A stretch of 64,000 nt of DNA, from contig NZ_CP060488.1 in the NCBI RefSeq assembly GCF_014334015.1, positions 5,352,501 through 5,416,500 of the forward strand, read 5' to 3'. Shown one piece after another: positions 8,380 to 17,601 of the stretch (its first letter is position 1; each line of letters begins with the position of its first letter). The notes beneath the pieces are model-generated. The model saw only the letters and a program-made list of their open reading frames with translations. It had not been told where the DNA came from and made no database searches. The translations under genes were made by a program, and so were the position numbers. This DNA is from Bacteroides sp. M10 (lineage in GTDB: Bacteria > Bacteroidota > Bacteroidia > Bacteroidales > Bacteroidaceae).

Positions 8380-11100
8380 CTATCCTTCTATTGCACCTTG
8401 GGCGGCCGCCAATCTGGCAATAGGCACTCTGAATGGAGAACAACTAACGTAATTCAAACCTACCCGGTGACAGAATTTCACAGAAGAAGGCTCACCACCA
8501 TGTTCACCACAGATACCACATTTCAGATCCGGACGGATAGCACGTCCCTTTTCTGTAGCCATACGTACCAACTGCCCCACACCATTCTGGTCGAGCACCT
8601 GGAACGGATCTACTTTCAAAATCTTCTTTTCCAGATAAACAGGAAGGAAAGAAGCTATATCATCACGAGAATAACCGAAGGTCATCTGCGTTAAGTCATT
8701 TGTACCGAATGAGAAGAACTCGGCAGAAGAAGCGATACGGTCGGCAGTCAAAGCGGCACGCGGAATTTCAATCATTGTACCCACTTTGAAGTCAATGCTA
8801 TCTCCTACTTCCTCAAACAACTTCTTAGCTTCCGCACGGATTACATTTTCCTGCTCCTTGAATTCATACAAGATACCAGTTAATGGAACCATGATTTCCG
8901 GATGAGTTTCCACTCCTTCTTTCTTCAATTCGAGTGCAGCACCCAAGATGGCACGTGTCTGCATCTGCGTAATTTCAGGATACGTATTTCCCAAACGGCA
9001 ACCACGGTGACCCAACATCGGGTTATGCTCACACAATGATTCTACACGTTGCTGGATATATTGCAGGCTCACACCCATAGTATCTGCCATTTCCTGCTGT
9101 CCCTTCAAATCATGAGGAACGAACTCATGCAAAGGAGGGTCGAGCAAACGAACAGTTACCGGGCAACCAGCCATTGCTTTAAAGATGCCCTTAAAGTCTT
9201 CCTGTTGGTATGGAAGAATCTTAGCCAATGCTTTACGACGTCCTTCTGCATTTTCCGCCAGAATCATTTCACGCATTGCCTTGATCTTTTCACCTTCGAA
9301 GAACATGTGTTCCGTACGGCAAAGACCAATACCTACTGCACCGAAGTTACGAGCCACTTCCGCATCATGAGGAGTATCCGCATTTGTACGTACCTGCAGA
9401 CGAGTATACTTATCAGCCAGCGTCATTAATTCGGCAAAGTCACCGGAAAGTTCTGCAGCCTGTGTTTCTACCTTACCATTATAAACTACACCTGTACTTC
9501 CGTTCAGAGAGATATAATCGCCTTCTTTCAACACAACACCGTCAATTTCTACGGTACGGTTTTTATAATCGATATTCAATGCACCTGCACCCGATACACA
9601 ACATTTACCCATACCACGAGCCACAACAGCAGCGTGAGAAGTCATACCGCCACGAGCCGTAAGAATACCTTCGGCAACTGCCATACCGGCCAAGTCTTCC
9701 GGAGAAGTTTCGATACGAACCATTACCACACGTTTACCGGCAGCATGCCATTCAGCAGCGTCGTCAGCAAAGAACACAACCTGACCGGTTGCAGCACCCG
9801 GAGAAGCCGGAAGACCACGAGTCAACACTTTGGCTTTCTTCAAAGCATCCTTATCGAATACAGGGTGAAGCAATTCATCGAGTTTATTCGGTTCCACGCG
9901 CATCAAAGCAGTCTTTTCGTCAATCATGCCCTGACGGAGCAAATCCATAGCGATCTTCACCATAGCAGCACCTGTACGCTTACCGTTACGTGTCTGAAGG
10001 AACCAGAGTTTACCTTCTTGTACGGTGAACTCCATGTCCTGCATATCTTTATAATGATTTTCCAGTTTAGTCTGGAGAGCATCTAATTCTTTATAGATTT
10101 CCGGCATTGCCTCTTCCATGGAAGGGAACTTCGCTGCGCGAACATCTTCGGTCACGCCAGCCAATACAGCCCAACGTTGAGAACCAATCTTGGTGATCTG
10201 TTGCGGAGTACGGATACCGGCCACTACGTCTTCACCTTGTGCGTTAATCAGATATTCACCATTGAAAAGGTCTTCACCCGTACCGGCATCACGTGAGAAA
10301 CAAACACCAGTAGCCGAAGTTTCACCCATATTACCGAACACCATAGCCTGTACATTGACAGCTGTACCCCATTCATCAGGTATACTTTCCATCTTACGGT
10401 AAAGGATAGCGCGTTCATTCATCCATGAATCAAATACGGCACATATAGCTCCCCAAAGTTGTTCGTATGCACCAGTCGGGAAATCTTTTCCGGTCTGTTC
10501 CTTTACGGCAGCTTTAAATTTCTTTACGAGTTCCTGCAAGTCTTCCACTTTCAACTCGTTATCCAGTTCTACCCCTTTCTCTTTTTTCACCTCTTCGATG
10601 ATTGCTTCGAAAGGGTCGATATCTTCTTTATTGGTAGGCTTCATGCCCAATACTACGTCACCGTACATCTGCACAAAACGACGATAAGAGTCCCATGCAA
10701 AGCGTGCATTACCTGTCTTACGGATAATACCTTCTACCACTTCGTCATTCAATCCCAAGTTCAGAATCGTATCCATCATACCCGGCATAGATGCGCGCGC
10801 ACCGGAACGTACAGACACCAACAAAGGATTTTCAACGTCACCGAATTTAGATTTCATCAAGGTTTCCACGTGAGTGATTGCTTTTACCACTTCATCTTTC
10901 AGCAGTTCAACCACTTTATCACGTCCTAACGTATTGTATTCCGTACAAACATCTGTAGTTATTGTGAATCCGGGAGGGACAGGAATTCCGATTAAATTCA
11001 TTTCTGCAAGGTTGGCTCCCTTACCACCGAGCAAATTCTTCATGTCAGCCTTTCCTTCTGCCTGACCATTACCAAAGGTATAAACTCTTTTTTTATCCAT
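8380..11100 (-). CDS. ppdK: Pyruvate, phosphate dikinase
   Basis: PPDK (906 residues) interconverts pyruvate + ATP + phosphate with PEP + AMP + PPi, a cytosolic step that saves energy in anaerobes using PPi-linked glycolysis. Visible are the N-terminal ATP-grasp part (GGKGANLAEMNLIGIPVPPG), the phosphohistidine swivelling domain GGMTSHAAVVARGMGK (His near residue 488), and the C-terminal PEP/pyruvate barrel with KCGICGEHGGEPSSV around residue 862, which carries the catalytic cysteine. The length is slightly above the roughly 875-residue clostridial enzyme. It has its own promoter and terminator. Confidence 0.97.
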   Translation of the reverse strand: MDKKRVYTFGNGQAEGKADMKNLLGGKGANLAEMNLIGIPVPPGFTITTDVCTEYNTLGRDKVVELLKDEVVKAITHVETLMKSKFGDVENPLLVSVRSGARASMPGMMDTILNLGLNDEVVEGIIRKTGNARFAWDSYRRFVQMYGDVVLGMKPTNKEDIDPFEAIIEEVKKEKGVELDNELKVEDLQELVKKFKAAVKEQTGKDFPTGAYEQLWGAICAVFDSWMNERAILYRKMESIPDEWGTAVNVQAMVFGNMGETSATGVCFSRDAGTGEDLFNGEYLINAQGEDVVAGIRTPQQITKIGSQRWAVLAGVTEDVRAAKFPSMEEAMPEIYKELDALQTKLENHYKDMQDMEFTVQEGKLWFLQTRNGKRTGAAMVKIAMDLLRQGMIDEKTALMRVEPNKLDELLHPVFDKDALKKAKVLTRGLPASPGAATGQVVFFADDAAEWHAAGKRVVMVRIETSPEDLAGMAVAEGILTARGGMTSHAAVVARGMGKCCVSGAGALNIDYKNRTVEIDGVVLKEGDYISLNGSTGVVYNGKVETQAAELSGDFAELMTLADKYTRLQVRTNADTPHDAEVARNFGAVGIGLCRTEHMFFEGEKIKAMREMILAENAEGRRKALAKILPYQQEDFKGIFKAMAGCPVTVRLLDPPLHEFVPHDLKGQQEMADTMGVSLQYIQQRVESLCEHNPMLGHRGCRLGNTYPEITQMQTRAILGAALELKKEGVETHPEIMVPLTGILYEFKEQENVIRAEAKKLFEEVGDSIDFKVGTMIEIPRAALTADRIASSAEFFSFGTNDLTQMTFGYSRDDIASFLPVYLEKKILKVDPFQVLDQNGVGQLVRMATEKGRAIRPDLKCGICGEHGGEPSSVKFCHRVGLNYVSCSPFRVPIARLAAAQGAIEG

Positions 11101-11151
11101 AATATTGTGTTTAAAGTTACATTATGATTTTTTTCTGTTCGCAAATCTAAG

Positions 11152-11159
11152 GATATTTC
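11152..11159 (-). promoter_or_regulatory. Promoter -7 box of ppdK
   Basis: The minus-strand TAGATTTG matches TAnnTTTG, 52 bases before the ATG at 11100. Confidence 0.5.
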
Positions 11160-11264
11160 GCAAACTTGAAAACTTTTTGCGAAAAAACTTTCTATCAAAA
11201 TGCAATTTCGACATTACAATCCGGAATATTTCTGTATACCTGAATTTTTTCCAAAAAAAATACC

Positions 11265-11272
11265 TACTTTTG
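11265..11272 (+). promoter_or_regulatory. Promoter -7 box of rlmD
   Basis: TACTTTTG followed by C is a perfect Bacteroidetes -7 box, 28 bases before the GTG start at 11300. The ppdK promoter points the other way about 110 bases upstream. Confidence 0.55.
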
Positions 11273-11299
11273 CAAAGTAATTATTAGACTGGTGTAAAA

Positions 11300-12718
11300 G
11301 TGGCAAGAAAGAAAAAAGAGCTTCCCTTATTGGAGAAGGTAACAATCATGGATGTGGCTGCCGAAGGAAAAGCCATCGCAAAAGTAAACGACCTGGTGAT
11401 TTTTGTTCCCTATGTAGTGCCGGGTGATGTCGTAGACCTGCAAATCAAGCGTAAAAAGAATAAATATGCCGAAGCTGAAGCGGTGAAGTTTCACGAGCTG
11501 TCGCCCAATCGCGCTGTTCCTTTCTGCCAACACTATGGCGTATGCGGTGGCTGCAAGTGGCAAGTGCTTCCCTATTCGGAGCAGATCAGATATAAGCAAA
11601 AGCAAGTGGAAGATAATTTGAGACGTATCGGAAAGATCGAACTTCCCGAAATTTCTCCGATTCTCGGTTCTGACAAGACGGAATTCTACAGGAACAAACT
11701 GGAATTCACCTTCTCAAATAAACGCTGGTTGACAAACGAAGAAGTTCGTCAGGATGTGAAGTATGACCAGATGAATGCGGTGGGTTTCCACATCCCGGGA
11801 GCTTTCGACAAGGTGCTGGCTATTGAGAAATGCTGGTTACAGGATGATATATCCAACCGTATCCGCAACGCTGTACGTGACTACGCTTACGAGCACGATT
11901 ACTCTTTTATCAATCTGCGCACACAGGAAGGTATGCTGCGGAATATGATTGTACGCACCTCTTCAACAGGCGAGCTGATGGTGATCGTTATTTGTAAGAT
12001 TACGGAAGATCACGAAATGGAACTGTTCAAGCAGTTACTCCAATTCGTAGCGGACTCTTTCCCAGAAATCACTTCTCTTCTATACATTATTAATAATAAG
12101 TGCAATGACACAATCAATGATTTGGATGTGCATGTATTTAAAGGGAAAGATCACATCTTTGAAGAAATGGAGGGACTGCGTTTCAAAGTAGGACCGAAAT
12201 CATTCTATCAGACCAACTCGGAACAGGCTTATAATTTATATAAAGTGGCCCGTGAATTTGCCGGATTAACAGGCAACGAACTGGTATATGACCTCTATAC
12301 AGGAACAGGAACAATCGCCAACTTCGTATCACGCCAGGCTCGCCAGGTAATCGGTATCGAATATGTGCCGGAAGCTATCGAAGACGCAAAGGTAAATGCA
12401 GAAATCAATGATATCAAGAATGCATTGTTTTATGCCGGTGATATGAAGGATATACTGACGCAGGATTTCATCAATCAGCATGGACGCCCGGATGTAATCA
12501 TTACTGATCCTCCTCGTGCCGGTATGCACCAGGATGTAGTTGATGTCATCTTGTTTGCCGAACCGAAACGGATTGTGTATGTAAGTTGTAATCCTGCCAC
12601 TCAAGCACGGGATTTGCAATTACTCGATGAGAAATACAAGGTGAAAGCCATTCAACCGGTAGATATGTTCCCTCACACCCACCACGTAGAAAATGTGGTG
12701 TTGCTGGAACTTCGATAA
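11300..12718 (+). CDS. rlmD: 23S rRNA (uracil-5-)-methyltransferase, RlmD/RumA type
   Basis: An SAM-dependent RNA m5U methyltransferase of 472 residues, expected to act on 23S rRNA. It has an N-terminal TRAM domain, then a [4Fe-4S] cysteine cluster FCQHYGVCGGCKW (about residues 75-87). The methyltransferase domain contains VYDLYTGTGTIANF, TDPPRAGMHQD and the catalytic cysteine in VSCNPATQARDL (about residue 428). The start is GTG at 11300; no ATG lies nearer the conserved TRAM start. Its exact target uridine (RlmC, RlmD or RlmCD type) cannot be assigned from sequence alone. Confidence 0.92.
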   Translation: MARKKKELPLLEKVTIMDVAAEGKAIAKVNDLVIFVPYVVPGDVVDLQIKRKKNKYAEAEAVKFHELSPNRAVPFCQHYGVCGGCKWQVLPYSEQIRYKQKQVEDNLRRIGKIELPEISPILGSDKTEFYRNKLEFTFSNKRWLTNEEVRQDVKYDQMNAVGFHIPGAFDKVLAIEKCWLQDDISNRIRNAVRDYAYEHDYSFINLRTQEGMLRNMIVRTSSTGELMVIVICKITEDHEMELFKQLLQFVADSFPEITSLLYIINNKCNDTINDLDVHVFKGKDHIFEEMEGLRFKVGPKSFYQTNSEQAYNLYKVAREFAGLTGNELVYDLYTGTGTIANFVSRQARQVIGIEYVPEAIEDAKVNAEINDIKNALFYAGDMKDILTQDFINQHGRPDVIITDPPRAGMHQDVVDVILFAEPKRIVYVSCNPATQARDLQLLDEKYKVKAIQPVDMFPHTHHVENVVLLELR

Positions 12719-12754
12719 TCCGTGGTGATAATAGAATTTCAAAAGAAAAAAGAA

Positions 12755-13675
12755 ATGGGAAAAAGACCTAGAAAAACTCCTGCTGAAAAAGCACGTGCTC
12801 AATATACCAATTATGCAGTGAAAGAACCCATGGAACTAATGGAGTTTCTGGCTGCCAAAATGCCGGATGCGAGTCGCACAAAATTAAAATCATTATTAAG
12901 TAAGCGGGTTGTATTTGTTGATAATGTGATAACCACACAATTCAACTTTCCCCTTGAAGCTGGCATGAAAGTGCAAATCAGCAAACAAAAGGGAAAAAAA
13001 GAATTTAATAACAGACTGCTGAAAATCGTGTATGAAGACGCATATATCATTGTTGTCGAAAAGATGCAAGGACTTTTATCAGTCAATACAGAAAGACAGA
13101 AAGAGCGCACAGCCTATACAATACTTAACGAATACGTGCAACGTTCCGGACGTCAATTCCGTGTGTTTATCGTTCATCGCCTGGACAGGGACACTTCCGG
13201 CCTGATGATGTTTGCTAAAGACGAAAAAACACAACGGACACTACGTGATAACTGGCACGATATCGTGACTGACCGTCGATATGTAGCTGTGGTGGAGGGA
13301 AGTATGGAAAAAGATTATGATACAGTCGTTTCCTGGCTGACTGATAAAACGCTTTATGTAAGTTCCAGTGAATATGATGACGGTGGATCAAAATCTATTA
13401 CCCACTATAAGACCATCAAACGTGCCAACGGATATTCTCTGTTGGAACTCGATTTGGAAACCGGCCGAAAGAATCAGATTCGTGTACACATGCAGGATTT
13501 AGGACATCCTATTATCGGTGATGGAAGATATGGAAGAGAAGATGCTCCCAACCCTATCGGACGACTGGCACTCCATGCTTTCAAACTCTGCTTTTATCAT
13601 CCGGTAACGGGAGATTTGATGGAGTTCGAGACGCCATATCCGGCGGAGTTTAAGAAGTTGTTTTTGAAAAAATAA
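12755..13675 (+). CDS. RluA-family pseudouridine synthase with S4 domain
   Basis: A 306-residue RNA pseudouridine synthase. It has a basic N-terminal tail (MGKRPRKTPAEKARAQ), an S4-like RNA-binding domain (SRTKLKSLLSKRVVFVDNV), and a catalytic RluA domain with HRLDRDTSGLMMFAK (catalytic Asp about residue 144), followed by GRKNQIRVHMQDLGHPIIGD. The RNA target is not determined. ATG 12755 is preferred to GTG 12722, which lies only 3 bases after the rlmD stop, because the conserved basic tail begins there. It is probably co-transcribed with rlmD, giving an rRNA-modification pair. Confidence 0.92.
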   Translation: MGKRPRKTPAEKARAQYTNYAVKEPMELMEFLAAKMPDASRTKLKSLLSKRVVFVDNVITTQFNFPLEAGMKVQISKQKGKKEFNNRLLKIVYEDAYIIVVEKMQGLLSVNTERQKERTAYTILNEYVQRSGRQFRVFIVHRLDRDTSGLMMFAKDEKTQRTLRDNWHDIVTDRRYVAVVEGSMEKDYDTVVSWLTDKTLYVSSSEYDDGGSKSITHYKTIKRANGYSLLELDLETGRKNQIRVHMQDLGHPIIGDGRYGREDAPNPIGRLALHAFKLCFYHPVTGDLMEFETPYPAEFKKLFLKK

Positions 13676-13687
13676 ATTCCTATATTC

Positions 13688-13729
13688 AAAAATAAAGCCA
13701 GAATCATCATTGACTCTGGCTTTATTTTT
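13688..13729. terminator. Bidirectional terminator, perfect 15-bp stem
   Basis: AAAAATAAAGCCAGA (13688-13702) is perfectly complementary to TCTGGCTTTATTTTT (13715-13729). It separates the convergent pseudouridine synthase and lipoprotein genes. Confidence 0.85.
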
Positions 13730-13745
13730 AATCTTTATCACTATT

Positions 13746-14159
13746 TTATTGACGACGCATATAGAATGGCTGTCCATCTATTCTATCTCTAAAATCCCGC
13801 CAATTATTATACCATGTTCCACTAAAAGTCCTGTCAGTAGCTTCCGCCCCCCAAATATAGGCATAAGTGTCATCACCATAAAAATACAATTCCATTGAAT
13901 TATATCCTTCATCAATCCATCTCCACTCAAAAACCAAGTAATTCGGATCACCAGCAGAGCCAATTGTTCCTTGATTTCTCGCATTAAATGTCATGAGCGT
14001 ACCTCTTCCCCAGGTATATGCCCCGAAATCAATTTCTTCATTAGTATACCACTCGCCAGGCAGATTAAATTCTGTCTCGTCTTCACTTTCACACGAAGTA
14101 AAGCCAACCAATAAAGTCAGCATCATCAAGATACCTGCATATCTTTTTATCATTTTCAT
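13746..14159 (-). CDS. Small lipoprotein of unknown function
   Basis: A 137-residue protein with a lipoprotein signal: hydrophobic MKMIKRYAGILMMLTLLVGF then lipobox GFTSC (lipidated Cys at about residue 23). A Ser/Glu/Asp stretch (ESEDETE) follows, which fits surface export in Bacteroidetes. The mature part is rich in Trp and Tyr (GEWYTNEEIDFGAYTWGRG, YGDDTYAYIWG) and resembles a small lipocalin-like beta-barrel fold. I do not recognise a specific family. The upstream neighbour is divergent. Confidence 0.75.
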   Translation of the reverse strand: MKMIKRYAGILMMLTLLVGFTSCESEDETEFNLPGEWYTNEEIDFGAYTWGRGTLMTFNARNQGTIGSAGDPNYLVFEWRWIDEGYNSMELYFYGDDTYAYIWGAEATDRTFSGTWYNNWRDFRDRIDGQPFYMRRQ

Positions 14160-14238
14160 AATTCTCTAGTTTATTGCGTTTATTAATACAAAATTAGCAT
14201 TTTATATTTACTATACATCACAAGCCACAAGTTTTTTG

Positions 14239-14246
14239 TACCTTTG
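14239..14246 (+). promoter_or_regulatory. Promoter -7 box for the DUF4080 gene
   Basis: TACCTTTG followed by C matches TAnnTTTG, 25 bases before the ATG at 14271. Confidence 0.55.
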
Positions 14247-14270
14247 CAAAGATAATATTAAATTTTCCAC

Positions 14271-15911
14271 ATGAAACTTCTTTGGCTTGATTTAAATAGT
14301 TCGTACGCTCATTCTTCGCTGGCATTGCCAGCCTTACATGCCCAGATAGCAAATAATACAGACATTGAATGGTGTACGGTCTCCGCCACTATCAATGAAA
14401 ATACCGGTAGTGTCGTCAATCAAATCTACCGCCATCAACCGGACATCATTGCAGCTACCAACTGGCTATTTAATCACGAGCAACTCCTGCACATCGTTTC
14501 ACGCGCAAAAGCGTTACTACCTCACTGCTGTGTTATACTCGGAGGTCCCGAGTTTTTAGGAGATAATGAAGCTTTCTTATATAAAAACAAATTTGTAAGC
14601 GGAGTGTTTCGCGGAGAAGGCGAAGAAGTATTTCTTTTATGGTTAAAAGTGTGGAATCAGCCAAGAAAAGAATGGAAATCAATCACAGGACTCTGCTATC
14701 TGGATGAATCGGAAGCATACCATGACAACGGGCTCGCCCGTGTCATGAACTTTTCCGAATTAGTCCCTCCTGAAGAGAGCCGTTTCTTCAATTGGAGCAA
14801 ACCCTTTGTGCAATTAGAAACTACCCGCGGATGTTTTAACACCTGTGCCTTTTGTGTCAGTGGAGGTGAAAAACCGGTTCGCACCCTATCTCTTGAAGCA
14901 ACCCGGAAACGTCTTGACGTGATACACCAACACGGAATCAAGAATGTACGGGTACTGGACCGCACTTTCAATTACAACAACAAACGGGCAAAAGAATTAC
15001 TAAATCTATTCCGCGAATACCCGGATATCTGTTTTCATCTGGAAATTCATCCTGCACTCCTTTCTGATGAACTCAAACAGGAATTAGCCACCCTTCCTAA
15101 AGGACTGCTGCACCTGGAAGCCGGAATTCAAAGCCTTCGGGAAAACGTGCTTGAACAAAGCCGGAGAATAGGAAAACTCTCCGATGCTCTGGCCGGACTC
15201 AAGTATCTATGTTCACTTGAAAACATGGAAACCCATGCCGACTTAATAGCAGGGCTCCCACTCTACCATCTATCAGAAATTTTCGATGATGTCCGTACTT
15301 TAGCAGAATATGGCGCAGGAGAAATCCAACTGGAATCCCTCAAATTACTTCCGGGCACCGAAATGAAAAGAAGAGCGGACGAATTAGGCATACAGTACTC
15401 TCCACTCCCTCCATACGAAGTTCTTCAAACTCGTGAAATCACCGTAGATGAATTACAGACAGCACATTATCTGTCCCGCCTGTTAGACGGTTTCTATAAT
15501 ACCCCAACTTGGCGAAGCATCACACGGATACTCATTCTCGAAAACCCTCATTTTATACATGAGTTACTCGATCATTTAGTTCAAACAGATGTGATTGACA
15601 CCCCTCTTAGCCTGGAAAAAAGAGGATTAATCCTCTATGACTTCTGCAAGAATCATTATCCCGACTACCTGACACAAGTCAGCATTGCATGGATAGAAGC
15701 GGGTATGTCATTAAAAAAAGCTCCGGCAGAAAAAGTAAGAACCAAAAGACAGCTACCACCTGAAAGCTGGGAAATAGAATACGGAGCATATCGCGAGAAT
15801 CTACGATTATGTTTCCTTCCCACCGATGAAGAAGGACATGGTTACTGGTTTGGTTTTGAGTCGGAGATTCAGAAGATACAACCGGTTTTCAAGGCTAAAA
15901 AACGATCATAA
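14271..15911 (+). CDS. B12-binding domain radical SAM protein (DUF4080)
   Basis: A 546-residue protein of the cobalamin-dependent radical-SAM class. The N-terminus has a B12-binding-like fold (MKLLWLDLNSSYAHSSLALP, then IAATNWLFNHE and CVILGGPEFLG). The radical-SAM cluster motif is GCFNTCAFCVSGGEK (about residues 187-199), followed by a TIM-barrel core (HADLIAGLPL). The C-terminal 150 residues fit DUF4080. It has no known substrate. By class it may methylate or rearrange an unreactive carbon. It is monocistronic with its own promoter. Confidence 0.85.
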   Translation: MKLLWLDLNSSYAHSSLALPALHAQIANNTDIEWCTVSATINENTGSVVNQIYRHQPDIIAATNWLFNHEQLLHIVSRAKALLPHCCVILGGPEFLGDNEAFLYKNKFVSGVFRGEGEEVFLLWLKVWNQPRKEWKSITGLCYLDESEAYHDNGLARVMNFSELVPPEESRFFNWSKPFVQLETTRGCFNTCAFCVSGGEKPVRTLSLEATRKRLDVIHQHGIKNVRVLDRTFNYNNKRAKELLNLFREYPDICFHLEIHPALLSDELKQELATLPKGLLHLEAGIQSLRENVLEQSRRIGKLSDALAGLKYLCSLENMETHADLIAGLPLYHLSEIFDDVRTLAEYGAGEIQLESLKLLPGTEMKRRADELGIQYSPLPPYEVLQTREITVDELQTAHYLSRLLDGFYNTPTWRSITRILILENPHFIHELLDHLVQTDVIDTPLSLEKRGLILYDFCKNHYPDYLTQVSIAWIEAGMSLKKAPAEKVRTKRQLPPESWEIEYGAYRENLRLCFLPTDEEGHGYWFGFESEIQKIQPVFKAKKRS

Positions 15912-16022
15912 ATAAAAGAAAAGTATTCTCATATTATGTGAAATTATTATTAGTCGCTAATCGTTTAGAGCAGCATTTCCTGTTTTCCACCGTCCATACA
16001 ATAAACTTTACTAGCACAGTGT

Positions 16023-16646
16023 ATGGACATTCGAAAATATCAATTCAATATTTTTTGCCTATTATTGTTTCCCTTATCCGCAACAGGACAAGAATGGAAC
16101 AAACAAGACTCATTGAGACTTCAGCAAATGCTGGAATCCGGTCAGGAGATCAAGATAAATAGAAAGTTTATCGAAAAAGTAGAGCAAAACATGTACTCTC
16201 GAAAACCGTTCGTAGATTTTGATCCCACACTACCGACTTTAAAATCTTCCATGATTTTTTCGAAACCTTCCATTCGCACTTATCAGACATTCCTAAAACC
16301 GGGTTCCACCTTTTTACCCACTTACTCCTGGTTAAGAATAAACAAGAATCTTGTGCTGCACAGTAAAAGTAATTTTGCAGAAAATTCCAGTTGCTTTCAT
16401 ATCCAAAGCCAAATAGAATATAATTTATCTCCCAAATGGTCTCTCAACATATATGGCGTACAAAACCTTGATACCCGAAAACACCGGGGCCTCCCTTCCG
16501 AAGTGGAACCCACCCAATTGGGTAGTAATGTTGTTCTCAAAATAAATAAAAACTGGAAAATAAAAACAGGGGTACAATACCAATACAATGTCCTCCGCAA
16601 AAGATGGGAATGGATACCTCAAATTAGTGTTTCATACGAATGGTAA
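16023..16646 (+). CDS. Exported DUF4858-like protein
   Basis: A 207-residue protein with a signal peptide (FNIFCLLLFPLSATG, cleavage before QEWNKQD). The mature part starts with an acidic/basic stretch (LRLQQMLESGQEIKINRKFIE) and a proline-rich segment. The last 80 residues are alternating beta strands (SPKWSLNIYGVQNLDT, KIKTGVQYQYNVLRKRWEW) ending VSYEW, as in an outer-membrane or periplasmic barrel. It resembles Bacteroides DUF4858 proteins. The function is unknown. No clear -7 box lies in the 110 bases upstream. Confidence 0.7.
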   Translation: MDIRKYQFNIFCLLLFPLSATGQEWNKQDSLRLQQMLESGQEIKINRKFIEKVEQNMYSRKPFVDFDPTLPTLKSSMIFSKPSIRTYQTFLKPGSTFLPTYSWLRINKNLVLHSKSNFAENSSCFHIQSQIEYNLSPKWSLNIYGVQNLDTRKHRGLPSEVEPTQLGSNVVLKINKNWKIKTGVQYQYNVLRKRWEWIPQISVSYEW

Positions 16647-16713
16647 CCCGTGCCGACAATCAGGAATCGAAAAGTTTTAGAAAACAAGAAAGCATATTTT
16701 CCATTTATTCTCG

Positions 16714-16721
16714 TACCTTTG
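16714..16721 (+). promoter_or_regulatory. Promoter -7 box of map-rmuC
   Basis: TACCTTTG matches TAnnTTTG, 26 bases before the map ATG at 16747. Confidence 0.55.
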
Positions 16722-16746
16722 TCATACGATTAAATATGCTATAATA

Positions 16747-17601
16747 ATGAAGAACTTTATCAAGGGATTCCGGTTTACCCCCTCTAATTATCCGGCAGAA
16801 GTAGAAGCAAAAATACAGAAATACAGAAAGCAAGGTTATAAACTTCCACCGCGCAAAGTACTCCGTACTCCCGAGCAACTGGAAGGTATCCGGGAAAGTG
16901 CCAAAATCAATACTGCACTGCTGGACTATATTTCAGAGAATATCCGGGAAGGCATGTCCACCGAAGAAATTGATGTGCTAGTGTATGATTTCACTACCAG
17001 TCACGGTGCCATCCCTGCCCCACTCAACTACGAAGGCTTTCCCAAAAGTGTTTGCACCAGCATCAACGATGTAGTGTGCCACGGAATACCCAATAAAAAT
17101 GAGATTCTGAAAAGCGGAGATATTATCAATGTAGATGTTTCCACCATTTACAAAGGATATTTTTCCGATGCATCCCGTATGTTTATGATTGGAGACGTCA
17201 ACCCTGATATGCAAAAGTTAGTACAGGTAACCAAAGAATGTATGGAAATAGGAATTGCTGCCGCACAACCCTGGAAACAGCTGGGTGATGTAGGCGCCGC
17301 CATCCAGGAACATGCAGAAAAGAACGGATTCAGCGTAGTCCGTGATCTCTGCGGACATGGCGTAGGGATGCAATTCCATGAGGAACCGGACGTAGAACAT
17401 TTCGGACGCCGGGGCACAGGCATGATGATTGTGCCGGGCATGACCTTCACCATCGAACCCATGATCAATATGGGAACCTACGAAGTGTTTATAGACGATG
17501 CCGACGGATGGACTGTCTGTACCGACGACGGACTGCCTTCCGCCCAATGGGAAAATATGATTCTGATTACTGAAACCGGAAACGAAATTCTGACATATTA
17601 A
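16747..17601 (+). CDS. map: Type I methionine aminopeptidase
   Basis: A 284-residue M24 metallopeptidase that removes N-terminal methionine from new proteins. The dinuclear metal ligands are visible in order: NVDVSTIYKGYFSDASRMF (two Asp), GHGVGMQFHEEP (His), MTFTIEPM (Glu) and a final Glu near WENMILITE. It carries about 40 extra N-terminal residues (NFIKGFRFTPSNYPAEV and a basic stretch) compared with the 264-residue E. coli enzyme. The stop codon overlaps the start of rmuC by one base. Confidence 0.95.
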   Translation: MKNFIKGFRFTPSNYPAEVEAKIQKYRKQGYKLPPRKVLRTPEQLEGIRESAKINTALLDYISENIREGMSTEEIDVLVYDFTTSHGAIPAPLNYEGFPKSVCTSINDVVCHGIPNKNEILKSGDIINVDVSTIYKGYFSDASRMFMIGDVNPDMQKLVQVTKECMEIGIAAAQPWKQLGDVGAAIQEHAEKNGFSVVRDLCGHGVGMQFHEEPDVEHFGRRGTGMMIVPGMTFTIEPMINMGTYEVFIDDADGWTVCTDDGLPSAQWENMILITETGNEILTY